Positions 1 to 9,502 are shown, counted from the first letter of the stretch. The stretch: 64,000 nucleotides of DNA from Bradyrhizobium sp. sGM-13 (GCF_018398875.1 NZ_JAGWDK010000009.1:243622-307621), one strand, 5' to 3'. Numbers and translations: made by a program. The notes: generated from the letters alone by a model not told the origin.

Positions 1-1
1 G

Positions 2-103
2 GCCATCCGGCAACAGATTCCCCACAGCATCTATAAAGCTGCTGGCCGGCTGAAGTTCCTTCAACACGTCACAATTTGGCTGGACCGATCGCCCCAAGGT
101 TGA
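2..103 (+). CDS. C-terminal end of a gene entering from the left edge (function unknown)
   Basis: An open frame runs from the first bases of the window to a TGA at 101-103 and encodes 33 residues ending LDRSPQG. The residue mix (IPHSIYKAAGRLKF, then QHVTIWLD) looks like real protein rather than a shadow frame. No family could be assigned from so short a piece. It converges on the histidine phosphatase gene, with a palindromic repeat element filling the gap. Its plus orientation means the minus-strand lpx series does not continue past the left edge without interruption. Confidence 0.35.
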   Translation, partial: AIRQQIPHSIYKAAGRLKFLQHVTIWLDRSPQG

Positions 104-127
104 TGCACGGTCGAACGGTATCCTGCT

Positions 128-257
128 GGAGCGTTTTCCAGCGAAAGCCTGCCCTGGACTTAGTCCAGGGTGGACACCGGTTCTCGCGTCAAGAAAACGC
201 GTCAAAACAAGAATCTAGAGCCCGGTTCTGATTCAATCAGAACCGAAAAGGCTCTAG
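128..257. repeat. Composite palindromic intergenic element
   Basis: Two hairpins lie in tandem: CCCTGGAC/GTCCAGGG (152-159 with 163-170) and a longer one from 215 to 257 whose arms are CTAGAGCC plus CGGTTCTGATT and AATCAGAACCG plus GGCTCTAG. The bases between them (GAAAACGCGTCAAAAC) match my memory of short repeats scattered through Bradyrhizobium intergenic DNA; that family assignment is recall, not a search. The right arm contains the TAG stop codon of the phosphatase gene, so the element forms that gene's 3' end and could work as a bidirectional terminator. Confidence 0.6.
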
Positions 258-889
258 CCGCCGGTCTGAGCAATCCATTCGCCAGGTTGCACGCGCGCGA
301 CCAGGACGGCTGGGCTCGAGCCACCGGTCTTGTAGACGCGCGCCTCGCCCTCGCGGAGATCGCCAAATTGCTTTCCGAAGGCATCGGCGACGTTGGTCTT
401 GTGTGTCACCACCACATTATTGACGCCGGCTTTCAGAGGAGCATTGACGAGATCGCGGACGGCGCGCCCAATTTTGGCGTTCTTGCCGTCGGGGTTCGCC
501 ATCGCCGACGCACTGCCGGCGCCGCTGTCGGTCAGGGCATCGACGGGAGAGACGTCCTTGCCGCTGAGCAGCTTGCCGGTCTCGACCGCGCGGTTCAGCT
601 GGCTCGTGTAGACCTCGCCGATTGGTATGCCAAGTTTCGCGAGTGCAGCTCCAAGCTCGCGCGCCAGGGTGCGGCCCTTCTCGCTCAGTTGGCGCTGTGC
701 ACTCATATCGTCGAATTTGAAGGGGTAAATGTCCTTCTGGCTATCGTCGGTGGCGCCGTGTCGAAACACGATGACGTAGCCGCCACCCTTGAGAGAGGCG
801 ACAAGACTATTGAGATCCGCCGCGTAACCTTGCGGCGGCATCAGCAGAAAAATGACCAAACACGAAATGATGGACGCAAGCTTCTTCAA
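254..889 (-). CDS. Secreted histidine phosphatase family protein
   Basis: The product has 211 residues. A Sec-type signal (KKLASII, hydrophobic stretch, then GYAADL) ends near residue 24. The phosphohistidine motif RHG is at residues 43-45 (VIVFRHGATDD) and the second catalytic-type histidine is H163 in VVVTHKTN, as in the phosphoglycerate-mutase-like superfamily. I chose the TTG start at 889 because a GGAGG lies five bases upstream and the signal peptide begins there; upstream in-frame codons give only non-signal sequence. It follows fabZ after about 145 bases. The natural substrate cannot be told from sequence; a periplasmic phosphoesterase is the likely role. Confidence 0.8.
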   Translation of the reverse strand: MKKLASIISCLVIFLLMPPQGYAADLNSLVASLKGGGYVIVFRHGATDDSQKDIYPFKFDDMSAQRQLSEKGRTLARELGAALAKLGIPIGEVYTSQLNRAVETGKLLSGKDVSPVDALTDSGAGSASAMANPDGKNAKIGRAVRDLVNAPLKAGVNNVVVTHKTNVADAFGKQFGDLREGEARVYKTGGSSPAVLVARVQPGEWIAQTGG

Positions 890-1033
890 GGACGCCTCCG
901 CTAAAAAACGTGGACCCAAGCCAGGTCTAATCAAGCAAATTTCGTCAATCGACCTCGAAAATGGGTCCACAACCAAGGATTGAACAAAGACGTCAGAAGA
1001 CGTCAGTTGTGTGACGGGTAAATTCAATCCGGC

Positions 1034-1492
1034 TCAATCCGTCAGCATCGCGCCGACGTCGGCTTCCGCGACCACGGCACCATTTACCTTGGCGTCGCCG
1101 TGAAACCACCACATCGCCTTGCGGCGGCCGATCGAGCGCATGTGGTACTCGATGGTGTCGCCGGGCATCACCGGCTTGCGGAATTTGCACTTGTCGATGG
1201 TGAGGAAATAAACCGCGCGCGGCTTTTCGGTGCCCTCGACCGACTTGATGCCGATCACGCCGGCGGTCTGCGCCATGGCCTCGATCATCATCACGCCGGG
1301 ATAGACCGGACGTTCGGGGAAATGGCCGAGAAAAGGCGGCTCGTTGAAGGTAACGTTCTTGATGCCGATACCGCTGTAATCGGTCCGGATCTTGATCACC
1401 CGATCGATCAGCAGCATTGGATAACGGTGCGGGAGCGTCTTGAGGATCTCGTTGATATCCACGAGCTCAAACCTGACCGGTGCCTCCTCCAT
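1034..1492 (-). CDS. fabZ: 3-hydroxyacyl-ACP dehydratase FabZ
   Basis: FabZ removes water from (3R)-hydroxyacyl-ACP in the type II fatty acid elongation cycle, and competes with lipid A synthesis for hydroxyacyl-ACP. The 152-residue product has the hot-dog fold hallmarks LPHRYPMLLIDRV near residue 20 and GHFPERPVYPGVMMIEAMAQ, which holds catalytic H57 and E71. The ATG at 1492 shares one base with the TGA of lpxD (TGATG), so the two are translationally coupled. A longer upstream in-frame start would run into lpxD and adds no conserved sequence. Confidence 0.97.
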   Translation of the reverse strand: MEEAPVRFELVDINEILKTLPHRYPMLLIDRVIKIRTDYSGIGIKNVTFNEPPFLGHFPERPVYPGVMMIEAMAQTAGVIGIKSVEGTEKPRAVYFLTIDKCKFRKPVMPGDTIEYHMRSIGRRKAMWWFHGDAKVNGAVVAEADVGAMLTD

Positions 1493-2559
1493 CACTCGCG
1501 CCCTTCGCCTTTCGGATCGACTGTGCCACCATGCGCCAGCCGCTCCACTGCAACAATCTCCCTGAACCACTGCTTGGTCGGTTTGGCAAAATGGCCACCC
1601 CAGCGGCCATTGGGTGGGATATCGTCCTTGACTGCGCTCATCGCCGTCACCTGCGCGCCATCGCCGATCTTGAGGTGGTTGTTGATGCCCACCTTGGCGC
1701 CCAGCGCGACGTTGTCACCGATGGTCAGGCTGCCTGCGAGCCCGATCTGGGCCGCGAGCAGGCAGTGCCTGCCGATGGTTACATTGTGGCCGATCTGGAC
1801 CTGATTGTCGATTTTGGTGCCCTCACCGATTACCGTATCCCGGAGGCTGCCGCGGTCGATGCAGGTGCCAGCGCCAATCTCGACGTCGTTCTGGATCACG
1901 ACGCGGCCGGTCTGGGGTACCTTGAGGTGACCCTCGGGGCCGAAGAAGATGAAGCCATAGCCGTCCTGGCCGATGCTGCAGGCGGGATGGATCAGCACGT
2001 TGTTGCCTATCAGGGCGAACTGGATCGCGCTGCGCGCGCCTACATTGCAGTCCCGGCCGATCTTGACGTCTGCGCCGATTACCGCGCCGGCACCGATTAC
2101 GGTGCCAGTGCCGATCTCGACCCGCGGGCCGATCACGGCGAGCGGATCGACGATGACGCCGTCCTCGAGATGGGCGGACGGGTCGATGATCGCCGATGGC
2201 GCGATGCCGTCATTGTCGAACCAGGATTGCGGGCGGAGCGCATCGGCGTGCCACTCGCGCGCCAGCTTCACGAAGGCGCGGAACGGCTGGGCCGCCCGCA
2301 GCACTGCCACATGGGCGGGCACCTGGGCCTCGAAACGCGGGCTGACCAGGCAAGCGCCGGCTTTGGTCGCCTTGAGCTGATCGACGTATTTGAGATTGTC
2401 GAAGAACGCCAGATGCATCGGACCGGCTTCGTCGAGCGAAGCGAGGCCCCTGATCACATCACCGTCTCGCGCAGGGTCGACCAATACCGCTCCCGTCAAC
2501 GCGGCCAGCTCGGCCAGCGTTGAGGAAGGAGGTTGCTTGAAGAATATCGGCTGCGCCAT
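1492..2559 (-). CDS. lpxD: UDP-3-O-acylglucosamine N-acyltransferase LpxD
   Basis: LpxD transfers the second hydroxyacyl chain onto the amino group of UDP-3-O-acylglucosamine in lipid A synthesis, in the cytoplasm. The 355-residue protein has an N-terminal uridine-binding domain (about 15-95) and then a left-handed beta helix of hexapeptide repeats (about 120-310, such as VIGPRVEIGTGTVIGAG). The catalytic histidine is H258 in QIGHNVTIG. The start MAQPIFFKQ fits family N-termini; an in-frame ATG ten codons upstream adds nothing conserved. It lies between bamA and fabZ, the standard order. Confidence 0.96.
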   Translation of the reverse strand: MAQPIFFKQPPSSTLAELAALTGAVLVDPARDGDVIRGLASLDEAGPMHLAFFDNLKYVDQLKATKAGACLVSPRFEAQVPAHVAVLRAAQPFRAFVKLAREWHADALRPQSWFDNDGIAPSAIIDPSAHLEDGVIVDPLAVIGPRVEIGTGTVIGAGAVIGADVKIGRDCNVGARSAIQFALIGNNVLIHPACSIGQDGYGFIFFGPEGHLKVPQTGRVVIQNDVEIGAGTCIDRGSLRDTVIGEGTKIDNQVQIGHNVTIGRHCLLAAQIGLAGSLTIGDNVALGAKVGINNHLKIGDGAQVTAMSAVKDDIPPNGRWGGHFAKPTKQWFREIVAVERLAHGGTVDPKGEGRE

Positions 2560-2686
2560 TTCACCCGTCGCAGTCCGGCCGCTATTCACACCAGAGAGCC
2601 GGCTTCGAAGACGCGAAGCCGAACCCTCCTTTTATTCCTTGGTGTACTCGTCACGTGGACCTTAGTCCATTTCGCTTCAAGACACC

Positions 2687-5239
2687 TCAGAACGATGTGC
2701 CGCCGCCAAACTTGAATTCCTGCACGCGGTCAAACTGGCCCTTCGTAAGCGGAACCGCATAGTCGAAGCGCAGCGGACCGAAGGGCGAGGCCCAGATCAA
2801 GCCGACACCCACCGAGGTGCGAACGACGTTGCCGCTGTCGAACTGCAGTCCCGTACAAGTTCCGGCACTGGCTGGAGTCGTCGCCGTCGCCTGCGTCGGC
2901 GGAACGCAGCCAGGCACATTGACCTCGCCCGTTGCCGCCCATGACGTCGGACCCTTGTAGTCGAACAGTCCGCCGGCGTCGGCATAGACCGAGCCCTTGA
3001 GCCCAACTTCCTTCGGCAGGAACCAGAACGGCATCTGCAATTCGAACGACGCGCCCCAGTACTTGGTGCCGCCGAGCGCGTCACGCGTGCCGAACGGGTT
3101 CAAATCGCGCGGACCGATACCATTCGGCGCAAAACCGCGCACCAGGTTCGGGCCCATCTGGAAGTGATCCAGCATGCGCAGTTCGCTGCCCCCGAACTGG
3201 TTGAGAATACCGCCCTGGAGATGGATCAGGCCGACGATATCGGCGACCAGCGGGGTGTAGTACTTCGCGTCGATTGCCGACTTGATGTAGCTCACGTCGC
3301 CGCCGACACCGGCGAAGTCCTGCTTCCAATCGATCAGCAAGCCGTCGGTCGGGTTCTTGTTGTTGTCCAGCGTGTTGTAGTTCAGCGAATAGCCAACCGA
3401 CGAGGTCAACGTCTTGCCGCTTTGCAGTTCCCTGCGGACCGGCAGCGAGGCTTCACCGTCGAAGTAGCACCACAGACCCTGACCGGAGGGGTCTGTGGCG
3501 GGCGCTGGCAACCCAGCCGGCCCGCCGACGGAATTCACAAATGCCGGCGTCGGATTGAACGCGAGCAGAGAGTTCGAGGGATTGTTGTTACAGTTCGCGA
3601 GCGCGTTCGGCAGCGAGATTTCCTGCTGGTAGATCGAGTAGCGCAATTGCAGCGCGAGATCTTCGCGCAGGGTGAAGCCGAGCCGCGGGCTGAAGCCCAG
3701 CGTCTTGGTGCCGTACGCGATGTAGCTGTTGGCGAGCTGTTCACGATAGAACAGGTCGAGACCAAGCGCGACGCGGTAGTCAAACAGATAGGGATCGACG
3801 AACGACAGCGAGCCGCCGCGCGCGTACTGGCCGTAGGTCACGGCAGCCTTCGCATACAGGCCGCGGCCGAGGAAGTTGCGCTCGGAGATGCTGACTTCGG
3901 CCAGCGCACCATCCGTGGTCGAATAGCCGCCCGACACCGAGAAGTCGCCCGTCGATTTTTCTTCGAGATCGACGATCAGGATCACGCGATCGGTCGACGA
4001 GCCGGGCTCGGTCAGAATCTTCACGCTCTTGAAGAAGTCGAGGTTCTTCAGCCGGCGCTCGGCGCGATCGACCAGGGCGCGGTTGTAGGCATCGCCTTCG
4101 GACAGGTCGAACTCGCGGCGGATCACGTAGTCGCGGGTACGGGTGTTGCCGCGAACGTTGATGCGCTCGATATAGGTTCGCGGGCCTTCGTCGACGGCGA
4201 ACACGATCGAAACGGTGTGCTGCTCGAAATTGCGATCGCCGCGCGGACGCACTACCGCAAAGGCGTAGCCGCGCCGTGAAGCCTCGATCTGCATTTCCTC
4301 GACGGATTTCTCCAGCGCCTCGGCATTGTAAACCGAGCCGACGCTGACGCGCGAGAAGCTGCGCATCGAGGCGGCATCGAGGGTCGGGATCGAGGTCTGG
4401 AAATCGACGGAGGCAACGCGATATTGCTGCCCCTCATCGATCTTGAAGGTGACGAGGAAGCCCTTCTTCTCGGGGTCATACTCGGTCAGCGCGGCGACCA
4501 CCTGCACGTCGGCGTAACCGTTCTTGAGGTAGAAGCGACGAATCAGATCGCGGTCGGCCTCGACCCGGTCGGGATCGTAGACGTCGGCGCCGCCGAGGAA
4601 GCTCAGAAGGTTCGATTCGCGCGTCTTGATGACGTCCTTCAGACGATAGGACGAATAGGCGACGTTGCCGATGAATTCGATCGACTTGACGCCGGTCTTG
4701 GTGCCTTCAGTGATCGTGAAGATCAGGTCGACGCGGTTGTTCGGCTGCTCGATGATTTCCGGGGTGACGCGCACGTCATAGCGGCCGGAGCGCCGGTAGA
4801 TTTCGGCGATGCGCTGGGCGTCCGACTGAACCATCGGGCGCGAGAAAGTACCGCGCGGCTTGGACTGGATTTCAGCCGAAAGCTGCTCGTCCTTGACTTT
4901 CTTGTTGCCTTCGAAGGCGATGCGCCCGATCACGGCGTTTTCGACGACCGTCACGACCAGCCGGCCGCCGACCTGGTTGATTCGCACGTCCTGGAACAGG
5001 CCGGTCTCGATCAGCGCTTTCAGGCCATCGTCGATCTGGGCTTGGCCGAGGCGACCGCCGGGGCCTGGCTTGAAATAGGAGCGGATGGTCTCGACCTCGA
5101 CACGCCGGTTCCCTTCAACGACGATCGACGCCGCGGTCTGAGCCGCAGCCGGCACAGACACCAACGCGCCCCCCATCGGCGCGGCCACCATGATCAGAGC
5201 GGCCAGCAGACCCCCCCGCACTCGCATTCCCAACATCAT
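2687..5239 (-). CDS. bamA: Outer membrane protein assembly factor BamA
   Basis: BamA is the essential core of the BAM complex that folds beta-barrel proteins into the outer membrane. The 850-residue precursor starts with a signal peptide ending at about AAAQ (residue 33), followed by five POTRA repeats (about 35-420) and a 16-stranded C-terminal barrel that ends in phenylalanine (EFKFGGGTSF). Two cysteines sit in an extracellular-loop region of the barrel (ALANCNN and GLWCYFDG). I chose the ATG at 5239 because GAGGG lies about ten bases upstream and the signal peptide follows; longer in-frame starts give unrelated sequence. Confidence 0.96.
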   Translation of the reverse strand: MMLGMRVRGGLLAALIMVAAPMGGALVSVPAAAQTAASIVVEGNRRVEVETIRSYFKPGPGGRLGQAQIDDGLKALIETGLFQDVRINQVGGRLVVTVVENAVIGRIAFEGNKKVKDEQLSAEIQSKPRGTFSRPMVQSDAQRIAEIYRRSGRYDVRVTPEIIEQPNNRVDLIFTITEGTKTGVKSIEFIGNVAYSSYRLKDVIKTRESNLLSFLGGADVYDPDRVEADRDLIRRFYLKNGYADVQVVAALTEYDPEKKGFLVTFKIDEGQQYRVASVDFQTSIPTLDAASMRSFSRVSVGSVYNAEALEKSVEEMQIEASRRGYAFAVVRPRGDRNFEQHTVSIVFAVDEGPRTYIERINVRGNTRTRDYVIRREFDLSEGDAYNRALVDRAERRLKNLDFFKSVKILTEPGSSTDRVILIVDLEEKSTGDFSVSGGYSTTDGALAEVSISERNFLGRGLYAKAAVTYGQYARGGSLSFVDPYLFDYRVALGLDLFYREQLANSYIAYGTKTLGFSPRLGFTLREDLALQLRYSIYQQEISLPNALANCNNNPSNSLLAFNPTPAFVNSVGGPAGLPAPATDPSGQGLWCYFDGEASLPVRRELQSGKTLTSSVGYSLNYNTLDNNKNPTDGLLIDWKQDFAGVGGDVSYIKSAIDAKYYTPLVADIVGLIHLQGGILNQFGGSELRMLDHFQMGPNLVRGFAPNGIGPRDLNPFGTRDALGGTKYWGASFELQMPFWFLPKEVGLKGSVYADAGGLFDYKGPTSWAATGEVNVPGCVPPTQATATTPASAGTCTGLQFDSGNVVRTSVGVGLIWASPFGPLRFDYAVPLTKGQFDRVQEFKFGGGTSF

Positions 5240-5412
5240 GCGCAACGCGCCCTCGTCATTGCACTGCCGGCTCGTACCCCTACGAACCGGCAGAATCCCA
5301 AAGTTGCATTGCTTGTAGCCAATTTCGACAGGGGGGCAAACCAGACATCGCGATGCGATTCCAATTTCATTCCAAGACGTTGCCAAAGGGCAACGTCATA
5401 AAAAAGCCGCTT

Positions 5413-6588
5413 CTACGACCTCCCGAACAGCCCCTTCAGCCAGGGCACCTGATGGAAGTCGTTATAGAAGGCGAAGACCATCAACATCAGGACCAAAACC
5501 AGCCCGACTCGGAACCCGTATTCCTGGGATTTTTCCGACAATGGACGCCCGCGGAGCACCTCGGCCGTGTAGAACATAAGGTGACCGCCATCGAGCAAGG
5601 GCACCGGGAACAAATTCAATAGCCCGATCGAAATGGACAGCACCGCCGCCAGATGCAGCAGCGGAATGATTCCCAAGGTAGCCACCTGCCCCGAAATCTG
5701 CGCGATCCGAATCGGCCCGCCGATCTGGTCCGCGCTCGCCCGGCCGGTAAAAATGTTGCCGATATAGGCGAGCGTCTGCTCGATGACGAACCAGGTTTCC
5801 TTGATTCCGAGCCAGAATGCAGTCGCCGGATCGACCTTCTCGGTGGTGACCTCGCCCGGCGAGGTCGCACGGGTAATGCCGAGAATTCCGAGCCGCTGGG
5901 TATTTCCGAACGGATCCTTCACCTCGCGCAGTTCCGGCGTGCCCTTCAATTCAAGCGTGGAATCACCCCGCTTGACGGTGAAGGTCATGGTCTCGCCGGC
6001 GCGAACGCTCACAAAGCGTTGCATGTCCGAGAAACTGCCGATCTTCTTGCCGTCGATGGCGGTGACGACATCGCCGACCTGAAAGCCCGCCCGCTCGGCG
6101 GCGCTGCTGGCTTCGATCTTGTCGACGCGTGCCGTCGTGCTCGGCTTGCCGAAGAAAGTGAAGAGACAGGTGAAAATGACGATCGCCAGAATGAAATTCG
6201 CGATCGGACCGGCGGCCACGATGGCTGCGCGCGCGCCGACTTTCTTGTGATGGAAACTGCCGGCGCGCTCTTCCTCGCTCATGCGGGCAAGCGATTCGGC
6301 CGATGCGGGCGTCGAGGCTTCCGATTCGTCGCCGAAGAACTTCACATAACCGCCGAGCGGGATCGCGGAGATCTTCCAGCGCGTGCCGTGACGGTCGTTG
6401 AAGCCGGCAAGCTCCGGCCCGAACCCGAGCGAGAACGTCAACACCTTCACGCCCGCCCAGCGGGCGACCAGGAAGTGGCCGAGTTCATGGAAGAACACGA
6501 CGATGGTCAGAACGAACAAAAAGGGAATGATGTAGCCGATGAGCCCGTGGCCCAACGTACTGAAACTGCTTAGAAAAAACTCTGACAT
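5413..6588 (-). CDS. rseP: Site-2 intramembrane zinc metalloprotease RseP
   Basis: RseP cuts transmembrane substrates such as anti-sigma factors and signal peptide remnants within the inner membrane. The 391-residue product carries the zinc site HELGH at residues 34-38 in the first membrane segment and the third ligand motif LDGGH at 332-336. A single PDZ domain lies at about 125-215 (AERAGFQVGDVVTAIDG). The ATG at 6588 has GAGGGGAA just upstream. The gene sits between dxr and bamA, the conserved envelope-stress and assembly order of alphaproteobacteria. Confidence 0.96.
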   Translation of the reverse strand: MSEFFLSSFSTLGHGLIGYIIPFLFVLTIVVFFHELGHFLVARWAGVKVLTFSLGFGPELAGFNDRHGTRWKISAIPLGGYVKFFGDESEASTPASAESLARMSEEERAGSFHHKKVGARAAIVAAGPIANFILAIVIFTCLFTFFGKPSTTARVDKIEASSAAERAGFQVGDVVTAIDGKKIGSFSDMQRFVSVRAGETMTFTVKRGDSTLELKGTPELREVKDPFGNTQRLGILGITRATSPGEVTTEKVDPATAFWLGIKETWFVIEQTLAYIGNIFTGRASADQIGGPIRIAQISGQVATLGIIPLLHLAAVLSISIGLLNLFPVPLLDGGHLMFYTAEVLRGRPLSEKSQEYGFRVGLVLVLMLMVFAFYNDFHQVPWLKGLFGRS

Positions 6589-6631
6589 CAGGTTCCCCTC
6601 GACAAGAGCCGATGGCTCCGTCCCCAACCCT

Positions 6632-7855
6632 CTAGGATGCCTTTAAGGCAATTTGAGGCAATAGGGAGGCGGCTCGATTTCGCGCGTTATGGTCAACGGA
6701 GATCGCGTCGTCCGCCGAGCTCAAAGGCGCAAGGTTCCCGGCACGAATCCAATCGTTGATAGTAGCTTCGACGAGGCGCGCGATCGACCCGAATTTGATC
6801 TTTCCGGCGATGAACGCCGCCACCGCCACCTCATTGGCGGCGTTAAATACCGTGGTCGCGCCACGTCCCGTACGTAACGCTTCGTAGGCCAGCCGCAAGC
6901 CCGGGAACCGCTCGAAGTCCGGCGCCTCGAACGTGAGCTGGCCGATTTTTGCGAGGTCCAGCCTGGCCGACGGGCCAACGATTCGATCGGGCCATCCAAG
7001 GCAGTGCGCGATCGGGATGCGCATGTCGGGCGCACCGAGCTGCGCAACCACAGAGCGATCGGAGAATTCGACCATGCCGTGGATGATCGACTGCGGATGC
7101 ACGAGGACGTCGATCTCGTCAGCCGAAAGCGCGAACAGATAGGAGGCTTCGATGACTTCGAGACCCTTGTTCATCATCGAGGCCGAATCAATGGTGATCT
7201 TCTGGCCCATGCTCCAGTTCGGATGCTTCAAGGCCTGTTCAAGCGTCGCCTGCTCGATGTCGGCCGGCGTCCAGGTGCGAAACGGGCCACCGGATGCGGT
7301 GATGATCACGCGGACCAATTCCTCGCGGTTGCCGGAAGAGAGCGCCTGAAACAGCGCGTTGTGTTCGGAATCCGCCGGGAGGATGCAGGCGCCGGCCTTC
7401 GCCGCGCGCTGCATGAAGAAATCGCCGGCACACACCAGGCATTCCTTGTTCGCCAATGCGACGGCGGCGCCGCGGTCGACCGCAGCGAGCGCCGGCTTCA
7501 GCCCGGCCGCGCCGCTCACCGCCGCCATCACCCAGTCGGCGGGACGCGCGGCTGCCTCGATGATCGCGCTTTCGCCGGCGCCGCATTCGATGTTCGTGCC
7601 TGCCAACGCATCCTTCAGTTCGCCAAGGCGCGCGGGGTCGGCGATCGCAGCGAATCGTACGCCGAATTCCTTCGCTAGCCTGGCCAGCGCTTCGACATTG
7701 GAATTCGCGGTCAGCGCCTCGACCTGATAGCGGTCGCGCGCACCGCGCAGCAGATCCATGGTGCTGTCGCCGATGGAGCCGGTGGCGCCCAGCACCGTGA
7801 CGGTGCGCGCATCCGCCAAAGCGGCCTTGTTATTACGCAATGGAACTGCGCTCAT
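6632..7855 (-). CDS. dxr: 1-deoxy-D-xylulose 5-phosphate reductoisomerase
   Basis: Dxr converts 1-deoxyxylulose 5-phosphate to methylerythritol 4-phosphate with NADPH, the committed step of the MEP isoprenoid pathway. The 407-residue protein has the NADPH loop GATGSIGDS at residues 23-31, the ANKECLV segment, and the metal and substrate region DSEHNALFQ. The start MSAVPLRNN lies four bases after the cdsA stop; longer in-frame starts would overlap cdsA heavily. Isoprenoid supply here is coupled in position with uppS two genes upstream. Confidence 0.97.
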   Translation of the reverse strand: MSAVPLRNNKAALADARTVTVLGATGSIGDSTMDLLRGARDRYQVEALTANSNVEALARLAKEFGVRFAAIADPARLGELKDALAGTNIECGAGESAIIEAAARPADWVMAAVSGAAGLKPALAAVDRGAAVALANKECLVCAGDFFMQRAAKAGACILPADSEHNALFQALSSGNREELVRVIITASGGPFRTWTPADIEQATLEQALKHPNWSMGQKITIDSASMMNKGLEVIEASYLFALSADEIDVLVHPQSIIHGMVEFSDRSVVAQLGAPDMRIPIAHCLGWPDRIVGPSARLDLAKIGQLTFEAPDFERFPGLRLAYEALRTGRGATTVFNAANEVAVAAFIAGKIKFGSIARLVEATINDWIRAGNLAPLSSADDAISVDHNARNRAASLLPQIALKAS

Positions 7856-7859
7856 CGTT

Positions 7860-8708
7860 TCACCAAACCATAAGACCGCGACCGACGCCATCAGCGCCGC
7901 CCCGCAGAAAGCCGAAAAGTGCCGCCACGACAACGGCTGCGACAAACCCGTCCAGGCGGTCCATTAGTCCGCCATGGCCGGGAATGATGTGACTTGAGTC
8001 CTTTACGCCAAAACGGCGCTTCACGGCGGATTCGAAGAGGTCGCCGAGCTGCGAAACCACCGAGAGGGCCGCCGAAAGCAACAATAACGGTCCCATCTTA
8101 CCAAGACCGAAGGCGGCAAACCCGCCTGCCACGGCCAGACTGGCGGCAAAACCGCCGACGGCGCCGGCCCAGGTCTTCTTCGGGCTGACGCGCGGCCACA
8201 GTTTCGGCCCGCCAATACCGCGGCCCGCGAAATAGCCGCCACTATCGGTCACCCACACAATCAGCAGCACGAACATCAGGGCGGCAAAGCCCTTTACAGA
8301 ATCCAGACGCACCAGCACCGAAGCAATCTCGGCCGCCGCCGCGTACAGAAATCCGGCCGCCGCCCAGTTTCGCCGCTCCGGCGCGATCGCAACCACCGCG
8401 ACAAAGCCGATGCCGAGCACGATCAGGGCGGCATCGAGCCGGCCGATCGCAAAGCAAACCCCGCCGAGCGCAAGCGCGGCCACGCCCGGGACGATCACAC
8501 GCGTTGCCCCGGCGAGGCCCACGATCGCGAGCCATTCGGCGAAAAGGCCGATGGCCGCCAGCGTCACCAGCGCGGCCCACAGCCAGCCGCCCGCATAGGC
8601 GATGGCGACCGCAAGCGGGATCAGCACCGCGGCGGCGGCGATACGCATCACGAGATTGCGTGAATCGGGCGCGCTTGCTGCCGCCGGCGAGGGCTCGGAG
8701 TCGGTCAC
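7860..8708 (-). CDS. cdsA: Phosphatidate cytidylyltransferase CdsA
   Basis: CdsA makes CDP-diacylglycerol from phosphatidate and CTP, the entry point to all phospholipids. The 282-residue integral membrane protein has about eight hydrophobic segments and ends with the family signature SAVKRRFGVKDSSHIIPGHG, then GLMDRLDG. The start is a GTG at 8708 that overlaps the uppS stop (GTGA), which indicates translational coupling; the N-terminus VTDSEPSPAAAS is short and polar before the first membrane helix. Confidence 0.95.
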   Translation of the reverse strand: MTDSEPSPAAASAPDSRNLVMRIAAAAVLIPLAVAIAYAGGWLWAALVTLAAIGLFAEWLAIVGLAGATRVIVPGVAALALGGVCFAIGRLDAALIVLGIGFVAVVAIAPERRNWAAAGFLYAAAAEIASVLVRLDSVKGFAALMFVLLIVWVTDSGGYFAGRGIGGPKLWPRVSPKKTWAGAVGGFAASLAVAGGFAAFGLGKMGPLLLLSAALSVVSQLGDLFESAVKRRFGVKDSSHIIPGHGGLMDRLDGFVAAVVVAALFGFLRGGADGVGRGLMVW

Positions 8709-9460
8709 GATCCGGTTTTCGCAACCAGACCGCCGAAGCGGCGTTCCCGTCTGGCATATTCGGCAATGGCGCTTTCGAGCGCGGCCTTGTCGAAATCCGG
8801 CCAATGGATCGGCACGAACACAAGTTCGCTATAGGCCGCCTGCCACATCAAGAAGTTCGATAGCCGCTGTTCGCCGCTGGTGCGGATGATCAGGTCGGGA
8901 TCGGGAATGTCAGGTGCATCGAGATAGCGGCCGAGCGTATCGGCATCGATCGAGGCGGGATCGCGCTTGCCCTCCGCGACTTCACGCGCCAGCCGTTGGG
9001 CAGCGCCGGCAATTTCCTGGCGCGATCCGTAATTGAACGCGACTACGAGATTGAGCTTCGTGTTGCCTCTCGTCAGTTCCTCGGCCTCGTTCAAGAGCGT
9101 GCAGATATCGGGCTCCAGCCCCTCTCGTTCGCCGATCACGCGCACGCGCACGCCGTCGCCGTGCAGCGTCGCCAAATCGTTGCGGATGAAGCGGCGGAGC
9201 AAGCCGAAGAGATCGCCGATTTCGGTCGCCGGCCGCGACCAGTTTTCGGAGCTGAACGAAAAGATCGTCAGATAGAGCACGCCGAGTTCATGGGCGGCGC
9301 GAACGACGCGGCGCAGCGCATCGACGCCGCGGCGGTGGCCTTCGGCGCGCGGCAAGCCGCGCGCTGCCGCCCAGCGCCCATTTCCGTCCATGATGATCGC
9401 CACATGCAACGGGACGGAGCGATCCGGTCCTTCCGTGGCGGGGGCGGCGGCGTTCGGCAT
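8705..9460 (-). CDS. uppS: Isoprenyl transferase (undecaprenyl diphosphate synthase)
   Basis: The cis-prenyl transferase builds the C55 carrier lipid for peptidoglycan and polysaccharide export from isopentenyl and farnesyl diphosphate. The 251-residue protein has the catalytic motif IIMDGNGRWA with D25, plus the downstream RTSGEQRLSNFLMWQ and EFVP-type segments, here LVFVPIHWPDF. It follows frr after 42 bases and overlaps cdsA by four bases. Confidence 0.96.
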   Translation of the reverse strand: MPNAAAPATEGPDRSVPLHVAIIMDGNGRWAAARGLPRAEGHRRGVDALRRVVRAAHELGVLYLTIFSFSSENWSRPATEIGDLFGLLRRFIRNDLATLHGDGVRVRVIGEREGLEPDICTLLNEAEELTRGNTKLNLVVAFNYGSRQEIAGAAQRLAREVAEGKRDPASIDADTLGRYLDAPDIPDPDLIIRTSGEQRLSNFLMWQAAYSELVFVPIHWPDFDKAALESAIAEYARRERRFGGLVAKTGS

Positions 9461-9502
9461 TATCTGAATTCCAGGGCCAGTCTCAACTCGTGAACCTTGT
9501 CA

